A DNA stretch of 64,000 bases from GWE2-42-39 sp963668595 (GTDB lineage Bacteria; Bacteroidota; Bacteroidia; Bacteroidales; Prolixibacteraceae). Positions 59,590-64,000 of the stretch are shown piece by piece; the first letter of the stretch is position 1; the number at the start of each line of letters is the position of its first letter. The notes under the pieces are model-generated. The model did no database searches, was not told the origin of the DNA, and was given only the letters and a program-made list of their open reading frames with translations. The stretch spans positions 2,666,001 to 2,730,000 of the forward strand of contig OY764876.1 of the NCBI GenBank assembly GCA_963668595.1, read 5' to 3'. Made by a program: the position numbers and the translations under genes.

Positions 59590-59622
59590 AAAACCTCTCT
59601 GTATTCACTACAGACAGGTTTT
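59590..59622 (-). terminator. Terminator of the amino-sugar operon
   Basis: A 14-base-pair stem with one mismatch (AAAACCTCTCTGTA / TACAGACAGGTTTT) and a five-base loop, followed on the minus strand by a T-run. Confidence 0.85.
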
Positions 59623-59670
59623 TATTCTAAAAGTTGCAAGTTTTTGGGTCGCGAAGCTATTTTTCAATAA

Positions 59671-60633
59671 CTATTCCGAATCCCAGCAATAGCTCCCTTT
59701 CCAGAATATTGTTTGTCCTTTTTTCAGAAGCAGTTCCTGCCCGTTTACAAGATTGAAATACGATTTCCGATAGCTCGCCGAAAAAGCCCGGGGTTGCCCT
59801 GACGACAAATAAGGCGAAGCAGCCAGGCCAACCGAAGTATCCAATGTCAGCCGTAATTGGTTACTGTTTATTTTGTCAGACAACACAATAGCATTAACCT
59901 TTTCTCCGACGGGACACTTGCTGTCGACAATAATTGCGGCACGACTTACAACTTTTTCATTCAGCCAATAGCTCACCGAATCGAAAAGGGCATAATTCTG
60001 ACTTTGCAATCCATAATAACGCGAAATTACTGCGTCTTCCAGCGCTTCAATGCTTACCTGTACCTCCAGCGTATTATTTCCTTTGGTCGAATATACCACC
60101 GTTTCCTGAAGCAATTCTTTACCAATCTGAGAGTAATCGTACCCCTGAATCCGGTTAGTTACTTCCACCCTCAGGGTTGAACAATCTTTATTGAAATTGC
60201 CGTCCTGAATCTGATCGTCAATAAAAACTTTCACATCTGTAGTTCGAGCAGTAGATTGCCCCGTTCCATCACCATTTGAGCCATGCCAACCTCCGGTAAA
60301 TTTCTGCGGAAGGGCTAATTTTTTACTGCTTTCAGCACAAACAAAATAGGGACCAACCCAGTCGGTGCATGCACCAAATCGTGAAGACGCAACACCCTGC
60401 AAATAATCCTGCTTGCTGGCGTAGTAATTTATTTGGGCAATTGCCACCAATTGATTTACCCCACAGGCATACAAGCCGAGTTCCAGATTTTTTCCTTCGG
60501 AAAGAAAACCAATATGCAAGTGACCTTCGTAATTTTTAACCCGCAACACCGCGGGCTGGTCAATTTCCTCGTTTTGACAACTGCCCAAAAACGCAATCAG
60601 AAACAATGCGATCGTAAAAGAGATGTGCTTCAT
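59671..60633 (-). CDS. Putative lipoprotein of unknown function in the amino-sugar operon
   Basis: 320 residues, not recognised. The lipobox FLGSC gives Cys19. The mature part is mostly beta structure. It contains GLYACGVNQLVAIAQINYYA, a short TGGWHGSNGDGTGQSTART segment and paired cysteines. The Gly-Ser-Asn-Gly-Asp-rich segment suggests a sugar- or metal-binding surface, but no catalytic site can be named. It is the last gene of the operon, 14 bases after nagB, so it probably serves amino-sugar or glycan handling at the cell surface (inference). Confidence 0.6.
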   Translation of the reverse strand: MKHISFTIALFLIAFLGSCQNEEIDQPAVLRVKNYEGHLHIGFLSEGKNLELGLYACGVNQLVAIAQINYYASKQDYLQGVASSRFGACTDWVGPYFVCAESSKKLALPQKFTGGWHGSNGDGTGQSTARTTDVKVFIDDQIQDGNFNKDCSTLRVEVTNRIQGYDYSQIGKELLQETVVYSTKGNNTLEVQVSIEALEDAVISRYYGLQSQNYALFDSVSYWLNEKVVSRAAIIVDSKCPVGEKVNAIVLSDKINSNQLRLTLDTSVGLAASPYLSSGQPRAFSASYRKSYFNLVNGQELLLKKGQTIFWKGSYCWDSE

Positions 60634-60647
60634 TGTTATAACTAATA

Positions 60648-61415
60648 TTATTGAAGCATCGACGCGCTATCAGTATCCAAAAACAAAATTGCATTCGGGT
60701 GGTTACGCAATGCGGTGGACGGAAAATGTTGTTCTACCGGCTTGGTCAGCGTATGAGCAACAGCCTGCGCTTTATTTATTCCCGGAACCATACAAAAAAC
60801 ATATTTCGGACGAAGCAAGGTAGGCACCGTAAGTGTCAGCGCGTGCGAAGGAACTTCATCGATCGAAATAAAACATCCATCGTTTACCTGCTGCTGGCGA
60901 CATGCCTGATCCAAATCGACCACTTTTACCGTTTGCGGATCATCGAAGCGAGCCACATGCGGATCGTTGAATGCAATGTGCGTATTTTCGCCAATGCCCA
61001 TGCAAACAATTTCAGGTTGAAAATTATTCAACAGTGCAGCATAGCGCAAGCATTCCAATTGAGGATCAATCGCTTGTCCATTTAAACAATGAACTTCTCG
61101 AAACGGAACTTTGCTAAAAATCCGGGCTTTCAAAAAATTTCCAAAACCTTGCGGTGCGTCGGCTGACAAACCTATGTATTCATCCATGTGAAAAGCAACT
61201 ACTCTTTGCCAATCAATATCAGGCTGAAGAATTAAGGCCTCCAAAAACTCATTTTGCGAAGGTGCCGCAGCAAAAATCATACTGATCGTTTCGCGTTCGG
61301 CAAGCAAACTGCGCATTGCTTCGGAAACCAGCAAGGTAGCCTTTTCGCCCATTTCGCGACGGGTAGGATATATTTTTACAGAAAGTGCATCTTTCTGAAA
61401 TTCTTTTGTTGTCAT
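60648..61415 (-). CDS. nagB: Glucosamine-6-phosphate deaminase
   Basis: 255 residues of the NagB/6-phosphogluconolactonase fold. Conserved motifs are AFHMDEYIGLSADAPQGFGN and CMGIGENTHIAFNDPHVARF, the latter the family's catalytic loop; the usual residue before HIAFN is Gly, and Thr stands here. The enzyme converts glucosamine-6-phosphate to fructose-6-phosphate and ammonia. It is shorter than the 260-270-residue allosteric enzymes. It is co-transcribed with nagA two genes upstream, which supports the assignment. Confidence 0.88.
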   Translation of the reverse strand: MTTKEFQKDALSVKIYPTRREMGEKATLLVSEAMRSLLAERETISMIFAAAPSQNEFLEALILQPDIDWQRVVAFHMDEYIGLSADAPQGFGNFLKARIFSKVPFREVHCLNGQAIDPQLECLRYAALLNNFQPEIVCMGIGENTHIAFNDPHVARFDDPQTVKVVDLDQACRQQQVNDGCFISIDEVPSHALTLTVPTLLRPKYVFCMVPGINKAQAVAHTLTKPVEQHFPSTALRNHPNAILFLDTDSASMLQ

Positions 61416-61437
61416 AATCGGTTCAATTTTAAATAAG

Positions 61438-62457
61438 TTAATTGAAGAATGGAACCATCCTGTCTTTCAAAGCATTTTGAAAATTTCCATCCCAATAGTA
61501 AATAATCGGGTATTTGTTTTTGTATTCAGCAAAAGCATTCACATACTCGTTGTAGCGTGCCAAAAAATCAGGATAATTATTCGGTGGTACCACCTTCCAG
61601 CTCATCTCAATTTCGGCTCCCACAATGGTTTTTGATAGCTTCGGTGTAACCACTACCCCATCGCGATAACAAACCGATTGCTTGCCTACCGAATGTTTCA
61701 CCCCGGGAATGTTCGAGGGTGCTGTTTCGTCAAAATAATAATGAGGCTGAATCACAACATAATCGAAAATAGTAGCGCGATTGGTCACATAACCCACCCG
61801 TTTAATAATTTCTGCCGCATTGGATCCGTAACCGTAATACGGAATCCACAGAAAACGCGATTTCAGCTGCTTCCGAATTGCATAGGCCAGATCGTTCATC
61901 AACTTAATGCATGAATTGGCCATCAGATCGGAATAATTCACATCACCATACACCGATTCCTGATTCATGTAAACACCTCCAATATTTTTACTCCATTTGG
62001 TTGTGCCTAACTGCTCGCGAATATAACTCAGGTAATTCAAAATCGACTGGTAACTACTCGCAGCAATGGAATAATTGAGCGATGAAATGCCCGGTGTTCC
62101 AATCCATACTCGCGCCGCACTGTTTCTACTCACAATCTGATTAATCGTCTGCAACATAAACGGAGCCAGTTGCGTTTTGTAACCCGCCTCGGTTGCTCCG
62201 TAATGAGCTGCTTCCTTAGGTATAATTATGAAATCAGTAATCGGCGAAGCAGCCAATGCATCCCAATCCGCAGCGGTAAAAATTTCAACCTGTCCGGCAA
62301 AAATGCACATGCCTTTCAATGGAGGTAACTCTGCAATTGTTTCTTCGCCTTTTCCGGGCACAATCACTTCCGGATCATCAAATTCGGCATCACTACTGCA
62401 TGCAGTAAAACCCCACATGCACAATATCATCAGTACAAAAAATTGTTTCATAATCAT
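61438..62457 (-). CDS. DUF4855-like lipoprotein in the amino-sugar operon
   Basis: 339 residues. The signal ends in a lipobox (GFTACSSD) with cysteine near residue 20. Residues from about 50 form a TIM-barrel-like domain; RFLWIPYYGYGSNAAEIIKR and FDYVVIQPHYYFDETAPSNI are the patterns I associate with DUF4855, a family of probable glycoside hydrolases. VGAEIEMSWKV near the C-terminal end supplies conserved acidic residues. It sits three bases after nagA and 22 before nagB, so it probably acts on a hexosamine-containing glycan outside the cell and feeds the pathway (inference). Assignment to DUF4855 is tentative. Confidence 0.6.
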   Translation of the reverse strand: MIMKQFFVLMILCMWGFTACSSDAEFDDPEVIVPGKGEETIAELPPLKGMCIFAGQVEIFTAADWDALAASPITDFIIIPKEAAHYGATEAGYKTQLAPFMLQTINQIVSRNSAARVWIGTPGISSLNYSIAASSYQSILNYLSYIREQLGTTKWSKNIGGVYMNQESVYGDVNYSDLMANSCIKLMNDLAYAIRKQLKSRFLWIPYYGYGSNAAEIIKRVGYVTNRATIFDYVVIQPHYYFDETAPSNIPGVKHSVGKQSVCYRDGVVVTPKLSKTIVGAEIEMSWKVVPPNNYPDFLARYNEYVNAFAEYKNKYPIIYYWDGNFQNALKDRMVPFFN

Positions 62458-62460
62458 TCA

Positions 62461-63648
62461 CTAAATTTTGTTGTATATAACTTCCCCGTTCACCAAAGTT
62501 GTCAGCACCTCAATGTTTGGGTCGAAAATCACGACATCGGCATCTTTGCCAATAGTCAGACTTCCTTTTTGCCGGTTCACTCCACTAATCCGGGCTGGAG
62601 TAGAACTCATCATCTGCACTGCATGAAGTAAAGGCACTCCTGCCAGATGAATCATGTTTCGCACCAAGCGATTGGCGGTTGCCACACTTCCAGCAAAAGC
62701 TGTCCGGTCGGGAAGTTTGGCCACCCCATCTTCAACCAGTACCGGCATGCCGTTTTTCAAACTACCCAATATACTTTCGCTTACTTCCTGTCCGGCAGCC
62801 CGCATCGAATCGGTAACCAGCGCAATACGATTTGGCCCAAGTTGTTTGTAAATTAACTGCAACAAGCTTGCAGGCAAGTGCACCCCATCCGCAATAATTT
62901 CTACCGTCAACTGGTCGTACAAAAAGGCACTTTCGATAATTCCGGCATAACGGAAAGCATTGCGGCGCATCACTCCCGACATGGCCGAGTACATGTGCGT
63001 CAAATGCGTAAAACCATTTTCAATCGCTTCAGCTACTTCATCAGAAGTCGCGTCGGAATGAGCAATTGACGGCAAAATACCTTTTTTGCTCAGCAGCCGG
63101 CCAAATTCCATTGCCCCTTCGAGCTCCGGCGCCGCACTCCAACGAATAATATCTGCCGACTGATTCAGCAAAAAGTCATATTCATCTCGTTGCGGATTCC
63201 GAATATAACGCGGGTCCTGCGCTCCTTTCTGGCTCATTGCAAAATAGGGTCCTTCCAGATGCAGCCCCAGAAACTGAGCACCTCCGTAGTTTTCATTTTT
63301 CACCTGCCGAAAAACCTCGAAAAGATCGAGCAAATCTTCTTTTTCAGCGGTCAGAGTGGTTGGCACCAATGCTGTTGTACCAAAGCGGGCATGGGTTCGC
63401 GCAGCTTCGCGAAAAGCGTCAGGCGTACCGTCCATAAAATCGTGCCCACCTCCGCCATGCGTGTGTAAATCGATAAATCCCGGCGAGACATAATTTTCCC
63501 CGGCATCAATTTCTTCTGCTCCGGGAAAATTCATTTCGCCTGTTCCCAGACCAACAATTTTTCCATCTTCGATTAACAAGCTTCCGTTGTCGATAATCCG
63601 GAAAGGAGTAATCAGTTTTCCATTGGTAATTTTTATCCGCTTCATCAT
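62461..63648 (-). CDS. nagA: N-acetylglucosamine-6-phosphate deacetylase
   Basis: 395 residues of the amidohydrolase superfamily. The metal-binding DLHTHGGGGHDFMDG (His62, His64) is followed by HLEGPYF with its glutamate ligand, SIAHSDATSDEV and LTHMYSAMSGV with further histidines, and the catalytic aspartate in VTDSMRAAG. It removes the acetyl group from N-acetylglucosamine-6-phosphate, yielding the NagB substrate. It is encoded 107 bases after the MFS permease and directly before the DUF4855-like gene, so it belongs to one operon for amino-sugar use. Confidence 0.93.
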   Translation of the reverse strand: MMKRIKITNGKLITPFRIIDNGSLLIEDGKIVGLGTGEMNFPGAEEIDAGENYVSPGFIDLHTHGGGGHDFMDGTPDAFREAARTHARFGTTALVPTTLTAEKEDLLDLFEVFRQVKNENYGGAQFLGLHLEGPYFAMSQKGAQDPRYIRNPQRDEYDFLLNQSADIIRWSAAPELEGAMEFGRLLSKKGILPSIAHSDATSDEVAEAIENGFTHLTHMYSAMSGVMRRNAFRYAGIIESAFLYDQLTVEIIADGVHLPASLLQLIYKQLGPNRIALVTDSMRAAGQEVSESILGSLKNGMPVLVEDGVAKLPDRTAFAGSVATANRLVRNMIHLAGVPLLHAVQMMSSTPARISGVNRQKGSLTIGKDADVVIFDPNIEVLTTLVNGEVIYNKI

Positions 63649-63755
63649 GTTGTATTTTTATTTTTTTCTGAAGAAGAATCAAGTATTTACGATTAAATAA
63701 TTTACTATTTACAAACGATTCATCGTTTACAATCACAGAACAAAGTTCGAAATGA

Positions 63756-64000
63756 TTAGCTCACAGCAACACGAACAGGTTTCCATCGTTTGATCCGATA
63801 CCCGTATGCAGCGAAAAAAATCAGGTACAAATAGCAAGGAATTAAAATCATGTAAGCCGAATGTACCGAAAAGTGATCGGCCATCATTCCGTAGAGAACC
63901 GGAGTAACTGCATTTCCACAAAGTCCCATAATCATGATTGAAGAACCCAGTTTGGTAAAACGGCCAAGTCCTTTAATTGCCAGTGGCCATATATTTGCAA
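63756..64000 (-). CDS. MFS sugar permease, C-terminal part only (window edge)
   Basis: The minus-strand frame entering from the window edge reads AIKGLGRFTKLGSSIMIMGL, then CGNAVTPVLYGMMADHFSVH and ends YGYRIKRWKPVRVAVS before a stop at 63756-63758. The last 80 residues with two membrane helices match the C-terminus of FHS/FucP-type major-facilitator sugar permeases such as N-acetylglucosamine permease NagP. The N-terminal bulk lies outside. Its place at the head of the nagA operon supports amino-sugar uptake. Confidence 0.75.
   Translation of the reverse strand, partial: ANIWPLAIKGLGRFTKLGSSIMIMGLCGNAVTPVLYGMMADHFSVHSAYMILIPCYLYLIFFAAYGYRIKRWKPVRVAVS

Noticed and set aside
63733..63921. Minus-strand open frame of 62 codons near the window end
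   Set aside because: It is in a different frame from the clear MFS permease tail (63756-64000) that covers the same bases.
1..64000. CRISPR arrays, tRNA or rRNA genes, prophage or complete insertion sequences
   Set aside because: Searched by eye in all gaps; no regularly spaced direct repeats, cloverleaf patterns, transposase or phage structural genes were found.

Overview
The window reads as chromosomal DNA of a Bacteroidota bacterium. The evidence is the family content (DUF5687, DUF5686, DUF6146, DUF58 and LVIVD-type proteins, carboxypeptidase-like-domain surface proteins, a dnaE-thioredoxin pair) and promoters of the TTG-N19-TAnnTTTG type. Genus cannot be fixed from the sequence; the mix of glycyl-radical and polysaccharide or amino-sugar enzymes suits a facultative or anaerobic degrader of the Marinilabiliales type (inference). 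No rRNA, tRNA or CRISPR array was seen.

Layout. 1-4917 (+): tail of rlmH, a very large membrane histidine kinase and an overlapping metallo-beta-lactamase-fold gene. 4918-6774: AT-rich accessory stretch with a GFA-type zinc protein, a lipoprotein and a 0.4-kb repeat (copy A). 6775-9888: valS, interrupted in frame by a complete DUF559 nuclease domain and two small palindromic elements. 10056-11951 (+): three small envelope genes. 12029-16779 (-): apparent six-gene operon of a PadR regulator, three tandem paralogous membrane proteins, a DUF5687 permease and an ABC ATPase, with an inverted repeat over its promoter. 16874-21855 (-): GH36-type alpha-galactosidase, S37 peptidase, aminopeptidase P-type M24 peptidase. 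21969-25206 (-): activating enzyme and trans-4-hydroxy-L-proline dehydratase. 25441-33968: AraC regulator, GH38 alpha-mannosidase, DUF6146 lipoprotein, cardiolipin synthase, MATE exporter. 34033-41281 (-): DUF5686 protein, ECF sigma factor with a membrane partner, rRNA pseudouridine synthase, surface protein, MarC, BSP-type metalloprotease. 41570-46230 (+): Gfo/Idh/MocA oxidoreductase and a HEAT protein with two DUF1080 domains. 46231-48156: gene-poor accessory stretch with the inverted copy B of the repeat. 48157-53805 (-): DUF58, thioredoxin, dnaE, recX. 54040-59013 (+): TolC, HlyD and two ABC-2 permeases. 59140-64000 (-): lipoproteins and an amino-sugar operon (MFS permease, nagA, DUF4855-like protein, nagB, lipoprotein).

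How the genes fit together. Several blocks are small pathways. The PadR block looks like a self-regulated membrane-export operon. The hydroxyproline dehydratase stands beside two peptidases suited to releasing proline- or hydroxyproline-containing peptides. The oxidoreductase plus DUF1080 pair fits 3-keto-glycoside chemistry. The nag block imports and catabolises amino sugars.

The most unusual features are the ValS-nuclease fusion bounded by palindromic ends, and the two near-identical inverted 0.4-kb elements about 41 kb apart, each next to AT-rich accessory genes.
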